NCBI RefSeq assembly: GCF_041146395.1
Contig: NC_091002.1
Location: forward strand, 5,636,501-5,700,500
Source: Eulemur rufifrons
Taxonomy: Eukaryota > Chordata > Mammalia > Primates > Lemuridae
Length of the DNA: 64,000 nucleotides
Reading direction: 5' to 3'
Shown in pieces: positions 27,691 to 38,096 of this stretch; the first letter of the stretch is position 1, and each line of letters starts with the position of its first letter. The notes under the pieces are model-generated. The model made no database searches. It was not told the DNA's origin and saw nothing but the letters and a program-made list of their open reading frames with translations. A program made the translations under genes and the position numbers.

Positions 27691-28386
27691 ACTGGACTCC
27701 ATGTGAGCCCTAAGGTTCTAATACCCTCCTCCCCTCACAGGTTGAATGATGACAAGATCACAGCCTTTTACTTTGTACCTGGGGATGGTGGAGTCTCTGT
27801 CCACTCTTATGCCTGGAGAGCTTTGTTGGACAGGCTGGAAGGGCAGCAGTGTCCCGGAGTCCTTGAGATGGGCATGTGCATAAATAACCTCCACTTTGTA
27901 TACTGTTTGCCCCCACCAAAGTGCACCCTGCCCCAGACCACCCAAGGTCTCACACCTCGCTGTAAAATGTGCAAAGCAGGGGCTTCCACCCCCGCTACAA
28001 AGAGTGCTCTGATTCCTTGATCCTGATTGAGTCCAGCTGAGGACACCATGCTGCCTCGCCCCCCTGTGAAGGTGGCCCTCAGCCTCTCTGTGGCAGAGAA
28101 TGAAGAAGAAGGCTCCTATGTTCCCTCCCCTCATCCCTCCACCCCTCTGCTCCATAGCGAACCTGTAGATCACCAGAGTTTGAAAGATGAGGGGGACTTT
28201 CTGCTTATTCCTTCATCATTCATCTTCTCTATGACATATCCCCCTTAAAGTCCTCTTACTCCTCAAGAGTACGCCACACTCCGAACGCCAGAGAGGAGAG
28301 AGAGCACGGGCTGCTGACCTCTTCAGAGCACTGTAGCTCTGGGGACCCGAGGCCCCAGCCCCCGGCGGCCCAGGCAGAGGGGCACC

Positions 28387-28407
28387 TTCAGCACCGCGGA
28401 CAGCGCC
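28387..28407 (+). promoter_or_regulatory. REST/NRSF site (RE1) copy 1
   Basis: The left half TTCAGCACC and right half GGACAGCGCC are both exact. From my knowledge of the NRSE consensus (TTCAGCACC-AC-GGACAGCGCC), only one base of 21 differs: the middle reads GC instead of AC. Confidence 0.85.
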
Positions 28408-28423
28408 GGTGCAGCGCTTCCCT

Positions 28424-28444
28424 GCCAGCACCGCGGACAGCGCG
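28424..28444 (+). promoter_or_regulatory. REST/NRSF site (RE1) copy 2
   Basis: The same core, CAGCACC-GC-GGACAGCGC, with diverged ends (GC for TT at the left, G for the final C). It starts 37 bases after copy 1. It probably binds less strongly than the other two. Confidence 0.75.
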
Positions 28445-28484
28445 CTCCTGCCTCGCCCCGCGCAAGCAGCGGGACTGCGTCGCG

Positions 28485-28505
28485 TTCAGCACCGCGGACA
28501 GCGCC
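28485..28505 (+). promoter_or_regulatory. REST/NRSF site (RE1) copy 3
   Basis: Identical over all 21 bases to copy 1 and 61 bases after copy 2. REST recruits HDAC/CoREST repressors to such sites in non-neuronal cells. A triple site near NKX1-1, which is expressed in neural tissue, suggests silencing outside neurons; that target is inference. Confidence 0.85.
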
Positions 28506-28841
28506 AGCAAACTCCAGCGCCATCCACCGCCCTCTCATCTCTGCCCTGGCCTCATCTCCGCGCCCCAAACTTTGGGACACAACAGGGAAGGAGAGGGCAT
28601 CGGGCTGTGTGTGTGGTGCAGCGTGGTGTGTGGAGTCCGGGACAGTGTATGTTGCACACCCAGATCAGAAGTCGGCCCATCCCCCTCGACCAAACCAGGA
28701 CCACGGAAGGGCGGGGGTTTTTACGAGGCGGTTGGCTGCCCGGGTTTGCATTCTCCTATTTGCAAGCTGCATGAGTTAAGCATGTGAAGCATACAGCACA
28801 GGGCCTGGCTCATGGCGAGGGGTCAGAGATGCAAAGGTGAG

Positions 28842-28980
28842 GTTTAAACTCTTATAAACTTAAGAACAAAAAATACCAACTACTGGAAGAACTGGGAGTG
28901 GCACTTAGGCTGTGGGGAACCACGGGTGCCATGTGCGGAGGGCAGGGTGCCTGCCTTCCCCAACAGGGCTGCCGAGGCAG
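28842..28980 (+). repeat. Copy 1 of a duplicated ~138-bp segment
   Basis: It starts GTTTAAACTCTTATAAAC and continues through AATACCAACTACTGG and ACTGGGAGTGGCAC to GGCTGCCGAGGCAG. It matches 30099-30233 closely, with only scattered differences by eye. I recognise no repeat family. Confidence 0.85.
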
Positions 28981-29078
28981 CGGCCAGCTGGATCCCTCTC
29001 TCAGATGCCACCGGACTTAGAGGGCACCTGGCTCCTCAGGGTTGACTGACCACAGGGCTGGACAGAGGTGGGGATTGC

Positions 29079-29165
29079 CATCTTACAGATGAGTAAGCTG
29101 AGGCCAGAGAAGATGCAAGATATGCTCAAGGTCACCCAGCCAGTATGTGGTGGAGTTTTTATGTA
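29079..29165 (+). mobile_element. MIR SINE
   Basis: TTACAGATGAGTAAGCTGAGGC, then AGATATGCTCAAGGTCACCC and AGCCAGTATGTGGTGGAG match the MIR core (ACAGATGAGGAAACTGAGGC...AAGGTCACACAGC). Confidence 0.85.
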
Positions 29166-30098
29166 AACACTTGGTTCTCCCAACACAGCATTTTTAATGT
29201 GCAAAGTCACAGATAATCAGCTACAGGTCCCAGAGGAAAAGCAGTCCAGGTCCAGAGAGGTCCTCAGGCTCTGTCTGTCCAGACTCACCCTCACTGTCCC
29301 CAGCCTCTCTTTCTCTGCCACTAGCTTACACTGGAGGGGCAGCAGGGGTGCCCAAGTTTGAGCCTTTCCAGGATGGCCACCTCCCCTCCCATTGCCCCAA
29401 GCTCCTGCCAGTACCCAGGGCTCCAAGAGGAGGCATTCTCACTGCCAGTGGTTGCCAGAGTTGTCTGGGGTGTCTAAAGACTTTCTACCCAGGGGAATGG
29501 CCAGGGTCATGCTGTCTGGAGGCATGTGATCAGGAGGGTTTGGGGGTGCCTTGGCACTGGGTGTCTTCTGCTGATGACTGCCTCACCTCCCAGTGCCCCT
29601 GTCCCATCCTGGCCCTCTCCAGTCTATTTTCCATCATTTTAAAATGTAAACTGAATCACACCCTTTCTCTTCCAGAAACTCTGGGGTCCATGTCTGGGCC
29701 CTGCAGCCTTGCATTGGGTCCCTTCTGACTGGATCCTTCCAGCTCTGCAGCATGTTCCCTAAGCCTGCATCCTGTGCCCAGAGTTTCTGTCTGTGCTGAT
29801 GGCCAAGGTATCATGTGCTCTCTGTGGGTCATGCCCTCAGCCACTTGTGCACACGCATCCTCCCTGGTCCCGTTAGTGGCAGCACCACCTGGAAGCTACC
29901 CCAATTTCCTGGAGGTGAGGTAGGCGCCATCCTGTGCACCCCCTCCAAACCCAGGCTTCCCTCTGTCATGCCTCAACACATCATGTAACCTCTATCTGTT
30001 CACTTGTGGCTCCCACCCCCAGACTGTGGGCTCCTGGACATTTTATGTGTCTCATTTAGCTCTGTGTCCCTCATCAATGTAGAGACAGGAAGCAAAAA

Positions 30099-30233
30099 GT
30101 TTAAACTCTTTTAAACTTAAAAACAAAAATACCAACTACTGGAGGAACTGGGAGTGGTGCTCAGGCTGTGGGGAACCAAGGGCTCTGTGTGCCGGGGCAG
30201 GGCCTTGCCTTCCCCGTCAGGGCTGCAGAGGCA
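30099..30233 (+). repeat. Copy 2 of a duplicated ~138-bp segment
   Basis: It matches 28842-28980 at an offset of 1,257 bases. Its left end has a perfect 9-bp hairpin, AAGTTTAAA with TTTAAACTT. After the shared block both copies reach ACTTAGAG, in copy 1 only after about 30 extra bases, so homology continues past an indel. Confidence 0.85.
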
Positions 30234-32014
30234 CTTAGAGTAAGTTTACACTAACAAGGGAGAGTGGAGGGCCCAATGCAGCAAGGTGGGGCAGTGTTTT
30301 AGCCCATGCACCCTCCCTTCCCTCTTAGTGGTCCAGTTTCCTGGTGCATCTGTGTAGCCCCTGTGGGCAGGGAACTAGCCCTGATCAGTTTTCTCCCTGG
30401 CGTAGCAGATGCAGGTGGTGCCCCCCCCTCCCCATATGGGCCAGTGTGGGCCAGCACACTGCTGCCCAGCTGCTGCAAGTGCCATGGCTCAACGTTGGGG
30501 AACTTCCCTGGGCTGACAGAGCTGCAGCTCACAGAGACACCTGGGGGCACACTACCCCCTCCTTCAGGGGTGGGGCAGCTGGTAGGATTTACACTGCAGA
30601 GCTACCCTCGAATCAGGCCAAGTGGGACTTGGCAGAGGCATTTTTGTTTGGTTCGGTCTCTGCCGTTTCTGCACGCCCTCCTGTATTCCCTGCCTTTGAT
30701 AATTCCCAGGCACCAAATCCCTGCTTCTGGGTCTGCATGGCCGCTGTACAGGAGGGGGATGGAGACAGAGACCTGGGAAGTCCCCTGCACAAGGATGAAA
30801 TTCTCACCACTGCACAGCTGGGGGTCTGGGCTCATAGCTCAATTCTGGAGTCAGGGTGTGTTGTATACATCCATGGTAATGTTCCTTGTCCCTCCTCCCC
30901 AGCCCTGCCCAACTGGGAAAGCTCCAATTGAATCAGATTGTTACAGATTGGATAATTTATCCACAATTCTTCCTTCCCTTCACCCCCGTCCAAGCCCCCA
31001 CCATGGCCTTCTGGTGGGGAATGGGGAATATATATGTCCAGCCATACCAAAGCTGGTCCCCTGGCCTGGGACCTGCAGTGGGCAGGAGTGATGAGTGCCA
31101 GCTCCGAGCTCAGGCTGTAAGAGGTCTTCTGCCCTTCGGATCTTCCCCTTCCTCCATGAGGACATGTACTAGGGAGTGGTTGTTCCCTCAGCCTGGGGCT
31201 TGGAATAGAGCCAGCCGAGCCCTGATGAATCCAGTTGAGGGTAGCCAAATTGTAGCTGGTCCCATTCCATGAGCAGGAAGGGGACAGGTATAGTGGTGCT
31301 CCGCTGAGATCTTGGGGTTGTCTGTTACACAGCAGTATTGAGCAGAAACCAGTCTGACAGGAGTGGCTCCCGGCCCACTGGAGGCTGTGCAGCTTGGATT
31401 TGAGAAAATATGCCCTTTCTCAGCACCCACCCGCTTGCTCCGTGCCCAGTTTCTTACCCAGTTCCCATCCCACCTGGCTCTTCTGCCTCAGTTTCTCCTT
31501 CTGTGACCAGGGTTCCGTGTGTCCACCTCTCTCTGACCCAGCAGTCACGGGCCTCTTTCCCAGGTGCTCTCACAGCCACCCAGGCTGTGGTCCCTGTTTC
31601 CTCTGTACCCCGCGAGGGGTCATGCCCCCATTTGTCCTTCAGTCAACTCCCGGGGTCCCTGACAGGTGGGCGTTGTGGCAGGCATGGGGCAGGAAGAGCA
31701 CCGCTGGCGGGGGCAGGCTGCCCTGGCGAGCTTCGGGTGTCTGCGTCCCTGGAGGGACCAGGGGTGACCAACAAGTCTCCACCGAGGGGCTTGAAGAGGA
31801 GCGAGGAGTGGTGGAGGACAGGAGAGGCTGCCCTTCTCTGGACAGGGGCGGGGGAGAGGAGGGCAGGCGGAGCCTTATGTATGGGGGACCTGGGGGGCTG
31901 CCCAGGCCGGGTACACAGAAGGCGCTCAGCAAATGAGTTCAGCGAAGCCACCCTGCCCTGCACTCAGGCGCCTGCAGGGCCGCCCCGGTCCCAGGGCGCG
32001 TGGGGAGGGGCGGG

Positions 32015-32150
32015 TCAGGCCGCATAATGAGCTTAATTGAGGTTAATGCCTCTTGCGCAGCTCCTTGATTATTAAATTATTATTATCACATGAATGAATC
32101 ATAATTAGAAGTTTGAGTAACGCTCCAAGGGAAGCCTCGGAGGAGTGATT
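32015..32150. promoter_or_regulatory. Candidate conserved element, TAAT-rich
   Basis: A sharply bounded AT island between GC-rich, CpG-rich flanks: GCATAATGAGCTTAATTGAG, GTTAATGCC, TTGATTATTAAATTATTATTATC, CATGAATGAATCATAATTAG. It has dense homeodomain cores and no repeat similarity. It looks like a developmental enhancer core. Confidence 0.5.
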
Positions 32151-32199
32151 CTGATGCCGCTGCCGCCTGGGCGGCCCACAGGGACGGGGAGGCGCGAGC

Positions 32200-32310
32200 G
32201 CGGGTGCGCGCGTGTCCGGGGGAGGGGCGGGGTGCGCGCGTGTCTACGGGGAAGGGGTGAGAGTGAGCGCGTGTCCGCGGGAGATGCGCGTGTCCGCGGG
32301 GAGGGGTGAG
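32200..32310 (+). repeat. CpG-rich minisatellite
   Basis: About four imperfect copies of a unit like GCGCGTGTCCGCGGGGAGGGG (variants with GTGTCTACGGGG and GTGTCCGGGGG). It adjoins the TAAT-rich element and heads a small CpG island running to about 32560. Confidence 0.7.
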
Positions 32311-32689
32311 CCCAGGCTTAAGAAGGCCCCGCCTCCCCCGAAGCCGCCGCCTCCTCAAGGCCCGCCCTGGCGCCCACACACCGCCTGCCCCTCCGCGGTT
32401 TGTGTTGCGGGTTCTTGCAGCCACCTGCCCCCGCAAACGGCTGCCCTTCCCCTCGCAGGGCGGGGCACCGGGCGTTGGGGGGCCTCGGGGGCGAGAGGGG
32501 CTCAGGGCTCTGCTGGGTTCTTGGCAGCTGTCCGGAGCCGCAGTGCTCCTCCCCTGCCCTCTGTGTGCCCGGCGTCCTCACCTGCACTTACCGAATCACG
32601 GCGACCAGTGTTTATCCCCCAGGTATTCTAAGCCATGGCCCCGCAGGGCACCCAGCAGACCCTGAGGTAGTGTCTGCTGGTGGAGCACG

Positions 32690-32960
32690 TGTGTGTCCAT
32701 CCACCGTGGGAGTCTGTGTGTCTGCACCTGTGCCCGGCCTGGTGTCTCCCAGAGTGGACCCTGGTGCCTGGAGCTTCTGTGTGACTGTGCATGGTGTGTG
32801 TCTGAGTGTGTCTGTGCGGGGTGTGTGTGTGTGTGTGTGTGAGTGCATGTGTTTCTCGGCATCCGCATGTGTCTGTGTGTGAGAGTCCGGGTGTCCACGT
32901 GCTTGTGTGACCCTGTGTGGGTCTGACCCTGCGTGTGGCTGTGAGTGCCCATGTGGGATT
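32690..32960. repeat. GT-rich degenerate repeat with (GT)n core
   Basis: An uninterrupted GT run at 32819-32840 lies inside a longer region of GTGTCTGTGTG-type variants. Confidence 0.85.
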
Positions 32961-33211
32961 GTTGGGGTGCAGCTGGGTGGAGCCCACCCTGAGGGCCCCC
33001 TGGGGTTGGCTCTGGTCTCCAGGCCACAGCACACGTGTGTCCTGTCTGTGTGTGCTGCTAGCCCTGTCCGCCCTGCCCTTCCGCATCCCTCGCCCTGCAC
33101 AGCCGTCCTGGGCTTGGCCAGGGAGCCCCTGGGAAAGACGGAGGTGTGGAGTCCGGGGTCCCCAAGGCAGACATATCAGCCACCCCCTCCTCCCCCAGCA
33201 GCTCCCCTCCA

Positions 33212-33214
<3 letters not shown>

Positions 33215-33248
<34 letters not shown>
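33215..33248. repeat. (CT)n microsatellite
   Basis: An uninterrupted TC/CT run of about 17 units followed by pyrimidine-rich sequence. Confidence 0.95.
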
Positions 33249-33251
<3 letters not shown>

Positions 33252-33299
33252 CTCTCCACCCCCCACCTCCACTTCTCTATTTATTTTCCTCTCTGTTGC

Positions 33300-33670
33300 C
33301 AAAACATATTGAAGGGGAGAAAAAGGAAACATTAAGATCCACTGTGAGCTGCACGGCAGGTTAACGATTTCAAATGAGCCCCGGCTCGGGTGAGGACCTG
33401 ACAATTCCCCGTCAGGATGGCAGATGACGGCTAAAATTACCCGGAATCAATATTCTCACCGGGTGTCCCGGGCTGATAAGCTCTGCCAAGACAATGTTGA
33501 CTATTAAAGTCGACAGCTTGAGATATTACACTATTAGTTATGCTATTTTTAATAATCTATAATATTTGGGCTATAATTAATTAATTATACGGGTCAGATA
33601 ATATCTAGGGCTGGAATGAGGTCTGAAGGACCCATTACGGTGGTAATGAGAAAGGAGAAATCTAATCTGG
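33300..33670. promoter_or_regulatory. Candidate conserved element with 18-bp TAATTA palindrome
   Basis: About 370 bases of non-repetitive, AT-rich sequence with words such as AGGTTAACGATTTC, GCTAAAATTACCCGGAATC, ATATTACACTATTAGTTATGC and TTTTTAATAATC. A perfect 18-bp palindrome, TATAATTAA-TTAATTATA at 33572-33589, contains overlapping TAATTA sites. CCCATTACGG-TGGTAATGAG follows. It is one of the largest and cleanest elements of this type in the window. Confidence 0.55.
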
Positions 33671-34099
33671 GGACAGGTGCCGCGAGGGCCTGGTGTGGAC
33701 CTGGGACATTGCTGCCTGCCTTGCTGGCCTCGCCCCCACCCACTGGCCCAGCACGGTCGGCTCCCTCAGCACCCTGGTCGGTGGGGCAAAATGCAGCGGG
33801 GCAAAAAAAGGGCTGCTTGACCTGGTCTGTGCTCCCAGCTCCTCCAGGACTCCCAGCAGGACTGAGGCGGGGAACAGAGCCAGGCCTGTTTGGAGGCAGG
33901 TACCCGAGCCTCTGGCCCCTCTGCAGCCTGAACTGCCCCCCCCCGCCCCCGCTTTCCCATCTGTCTCTGAAGTGAGGGCCTGGACCAGTGCGTTCTCTGC
34001 ATGCATGGAGCCCAGTCCTCACCTCACACTCCTGCATCACCCCGGCACGGAGAATAAAACCCTCTCCCGTATCCTTGGTCCACCCAGGCTGCTCTGACG

Positions 34100-34315
34100 C
34101 CCCCACCTCCCTTCCCTGGCTCGCCAGGCCCCGTGGCGAGGCCTTCCTGCTGCTGGGTGAATGGGCCCAGCTCATTCCCGCTGGGACCTTGGCACTGGCT
34201 GTCCCCTTGCTCCAAAGCGCCCCCTCCATCTTCTCTTCCATGCCGATTTCTCTGCTGCAACATCACCTCTTCAGAGAGGCCAACCCTGACTGGCCTGGCT
34301 CAATCTCCCACCCCC
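34100..34315 (+). mobile_element. LINE-2 fragment
   Basis: GGGACCTTGGCACTGGCTGTCCCC, then ATCACCTCTTCAGAGAGGCC and AACCCTGACTGGCC match the 3' end of L2 (GCACTGGCTGTTCCC...TCAGAGAGGCCTTCCCTGAC). Confidence 0.8.
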
Positions 34316-34947
34316 GCTGAGACTGCCCCGGATGCAGGATTGATTAGCTTGCAGGTGGACAGAGGACTGAGGCTAGCTCTGTGCTCTGGGCAGTGTGCAA
34401 AGCCAGGGTGCGAACAGTCATCCAGAGCGAAGCTTGACCTGGTCCTGATGCAGGGAGCCTCCTGCTTGGAGCTTCCTCTGGTGGATGCAGCCCTCCCCTC
34501 CCTGGAGCTCCTAGGTGGGAGAGGCTGGAGGTTGGGTCCAGTTTGTGGCCACCTGAGTGGCCTTGGGCCGCAGAGGTGCTGTCTTCTGGGAGCCTGGGGA
34601 CCTTGACTCTCTGGGGACTTCCTGGCAGGGCCGGGGCACTCTGTGGGGCTGTCCTGCTTCCCTGCAGGCCAGCCTCCTGGCCTTGGCGCAGGCTGGTCCC
34701 CTGCCTAGATGGCCCAGGTCCCACCCTCCTCATCCCCTGGTGGCCGCTGTACTAACAGGCTGGCAGAGGGCCACTGTCTGTAGGGAATTTAAAAACAGTA
34801 GTAAAACCAGCTAACAGGCTGTCTGCTTCCCACTGTCACAAGCAGTGTGACTCTAAACAATAACAGTGATTCATACTCCTACCCAGAAAAAAAGGTCTTG
34901 TCATTTTTTTGTCATTTAACTTCTAAATAGTGGCTGTGGTTACTGTA

Positions 34948-34973
34948 GTGTGTGTGTGTGTGTGTGTGTGTGT
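34948..34973. repeat. (GT)n microsatellite
   Basis: About thirteen uninterrupted GT units. Confidence 0.95.
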
Positions 34974-35389
34974 ACATTACATGTAAATGTATGTAACCTT
35001 CAAATTGCCAAGCTTTAATTACTTACCCTTTGATAAGCATGGATTCTACACAGAAACTAATTCTGAGAATCTGGGCTCTAAAGTTGCCTTTGACAGGCGG
35101 ATGTGGCCACAGCGTCCATTTGAGAGGAAGTGGTGGGATTCGGAGCATGGTTTGATTGGCTTCAAGCTCAGCTCCTGTCTCCCTGCCCCACCCCCAGGTC
35201 CCACATGTTCCTTTGTGTAAATAGTAGGTTCAAAATAAACAGCCGGCACAGTGTTGTAGGGAAAAGGCACAGAAATTGGGGGCTTCAACCTGTCGTTCCA
35301 GGTGCAGACGCTTCCATGAACCCCATGTTCTCTCCTTTGGAAACATTTCTTCATGTGTCTTTTCCCACTAAGAAGTGCTAGTGTCCGGG

Positions 35390-35640
35390 GCAACGTGGTG
35401 TCCCGGATTGGATCCTGGGAGAAAGAAAGGACATTGGTGGGAAAAAAATTGGTGAATCTGAATCGAGTGTGTGGTGTGTGCGATGGTGGCACCTGTGCGC
35501 TTTCCTATCCAGAAGAACCCTCAGTGCTGTGTGACAGGCAGGCACAGGGCAGCAGGCGGGGCGCACGTGGGGACTCTGCACAGCCTTTGCGACTTCTCTG
35601 TAAGCCTAAAATGGTCTAAAGTAAGACGTTTATTGAAATA
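35390..35640 (+). mobile_element. LINE-1 3' UTR fragment
   Basis: GATTGGATCCTGGGAGAAAG, GGACATTGGTGGGAAAAAAATTGG and, at the end, CTTCTCTGTAAGCCTAAAATGG with GTTTATTGAAATA resemble the end of old L1 3' UTRs. It is in plus orientation, opposite to the two large L1 blocks. Confidence 0.55.
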
Positions 35641-37218
35641 CATTAATGCAATTAAAAAGCATCAACCCATTCCATTTTCCTATATTGCATTATAATATAT
35701 CATTAGTTAATTTGTTTACTAATAATATAAAAATTCAGTAAAAGACTTTTCACCATTGGCATTTGTTTTCTGTTGGTTGTTTCATGACAATGACTGAACG
35801 TGATTTTGTTGATGTGCTCCTGGGGTCAAATACTCTGGAGGCTGCCCCACTGGTGCAGACCCACTGTTACATCCCCCGGAGACCTCCCAGGTGCCTTTCT
35901 GTGGTCACATGTCACTGAGGATGCCATGGAGTGAGGGCCCATGTCCCTCTCCTGTCTCCCCTGCCGTGGCAGATCCGGGAGGCAGCGCAGGGGTGGGTAT
36001 GCACAAGGGCATTGTGAGCAGAGAAGCCCAGGGCCACACACCCAAGACCGCAACAACAGAGGAGGGGCTGAGGAGGCTCCCCATTGACCTGGCCAAACCC
36101 TGCCGGGGACAAGGGACATCTGCTATCACAATGATCTTAAGCAACCCCACCTTTTCTGGTGACCAAAGTAACCCATGCTCATGAAACAGTGTAAAGGAGA
36201 AAAAGCAGCCCCCATCACCCGTGACGTGGCAGCAACCTCACATCCTGCCTGTTTCCCTCTAATCTCGCGCTCTACCTTTCAGAAACATACATATTGGTGC
36301 TGCACCTGCAGCCCCCACTGGTCTATCGCAAGCACTTCCTTTGCCACAGAAGACTTTGCAACACAAGTTTTAATGGTCACGCACAATTCCATTGCATAGT
36401 CAGGTTAATTGTCACCTGGTTAGCCCTGATAGTCTGACGGTCTGGCTTTCTGTTGCCTTGAACACGTTATTGCATAGACTCTTGTTTAAATTTTGATCCC
36501 ATCTTTCAGAGAAAACAGAAGTGATTTGCTGGAGCTTCTAAAGGCTGGGTCAATGTTTCTAGCAACCATCACTTCACGGTGGCTTCTTCTGCACCGAGGT
36601 GGGCAAATCTGCTGCCTTCTGTTGTAATTGGCATTTCTGTGGACACTGGTGAAAATGAACATTTTACTTAATAAATATTGGTCATGTGTTTTCATTTTTT
36701 GTGAACTGCCTTTGTCGTTTTCCATTTGTTCAGCTATGGGGATTGTTTGTTGTAATAGGTTAAAGAACACTTTCCATTATAAAATATTCAAACATACACA
36801 CAAATACAGAGAAATCAACTCCCTCGTACCTGTCATTCAGATTCAACAATGATCAACATTTTGTTGTCAATATGGTTTTGTCTAGCCACAGCTACACTTT
36901 TTTTCCTGGAATATTTTTTAACACATATCTCCAGACATTAAGTTGCTTCACCTGTAAATCTTTCAGGCAAGAAAAAGAAATAAAAGGTGAATAGATTGGA
37001 AAGGAAAAAAAAATTTCTCTATGCACCAACGACATGACAGTCTATGTAGAAAATCCCAGGGGCCAACGAAAAAAAGTACCTACAACTCATAAGTTAGCAA
37101 GGTCAGAGAAAACCTAAAAAAGGCCAAGCCAATTTCTATATACTAACAAGCAACAATTAGAAACTAAAATTAAAAAAATAATAAAATTTACAACAGCTCC
37201 AAGTTAACAAAGTCTTTT

Positions 37219-37601
<383 letters not shown>

Positions 37602-38053
37602 AGAAATTTTTTTATCATGAACACGTTACATTTTGTCACTTTTTTCCATTTATTGATATGATCATGTGGTTTTATTCTTTTGTCTGTTAACATAGTGGAT
37701 TGTGATAATTGGTGTTCTGATGTTGAAACATACTTACATTCTTAGGATAAACTCCACTTGCTCATAATGTGTTATCCTTTTATACATTGCTGTATTCACT
37801 TGCTAGTGTTTTGTGGAAGATTTCTGCATCTATATTCATAAAAAGTTTTGTTCTGTAGTTTCTTTTCTGGTGATGTCTTTGTCTGGTTGTGGTATTAGGG
37901 TAACGCTGGCCTCAAAAAATGAGTTGGAAAGTGTCACTTCTTCTTCTGTTGTTTTGAAAAGATTGTGTAGAATTGGAGTTATTTTTATCTTTAAATATTT
38001 TCTAGAATTCACCAGTGAAACTATCTGGGCCTGGTGCTTTCTTTTTTTTGGAA

Positions 38054-38096
38054 AGTTATTAACTATTTCAAGTTACTAACTTGAAAGTTAATAACT
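38054..38096. repeat. 19-bp stem inverted repeat with 3-nt loop
   Basis: AGTTATTAAC (38054-38063), TA bulge, TTTCAAGTT, loop ACT, AACTTGAAA, GTTAATAACT (to 38096). Both stem parts are perfectly complementary. It lies in L1 ORF2 sequence. Confidence 0.9.

Larger units (their letters stand above)
28260..28560. promoter_or_regulatory. GC-rich, CpG-containing block carrying three RE1 sites
   Basis: A small CpG-rich patch about 4 kb upstream of the NKX1-1 start region, surrounded by CpG-poor DNA. It contains three copies of a CAGCACCGCGGACAGCGC core in the same orientation (listed separately). Sequence between copies differs, so they are not simply one long tandem repeat, although the first two share short flanks. 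Confidence 0.7.

Noticed and set aside
32523..32553. Possible expanded RE1 (GGCAGCTGTCC ... GTGCTCC)
   Set aside because: The second half-site is incomplete and spacing is not standard.
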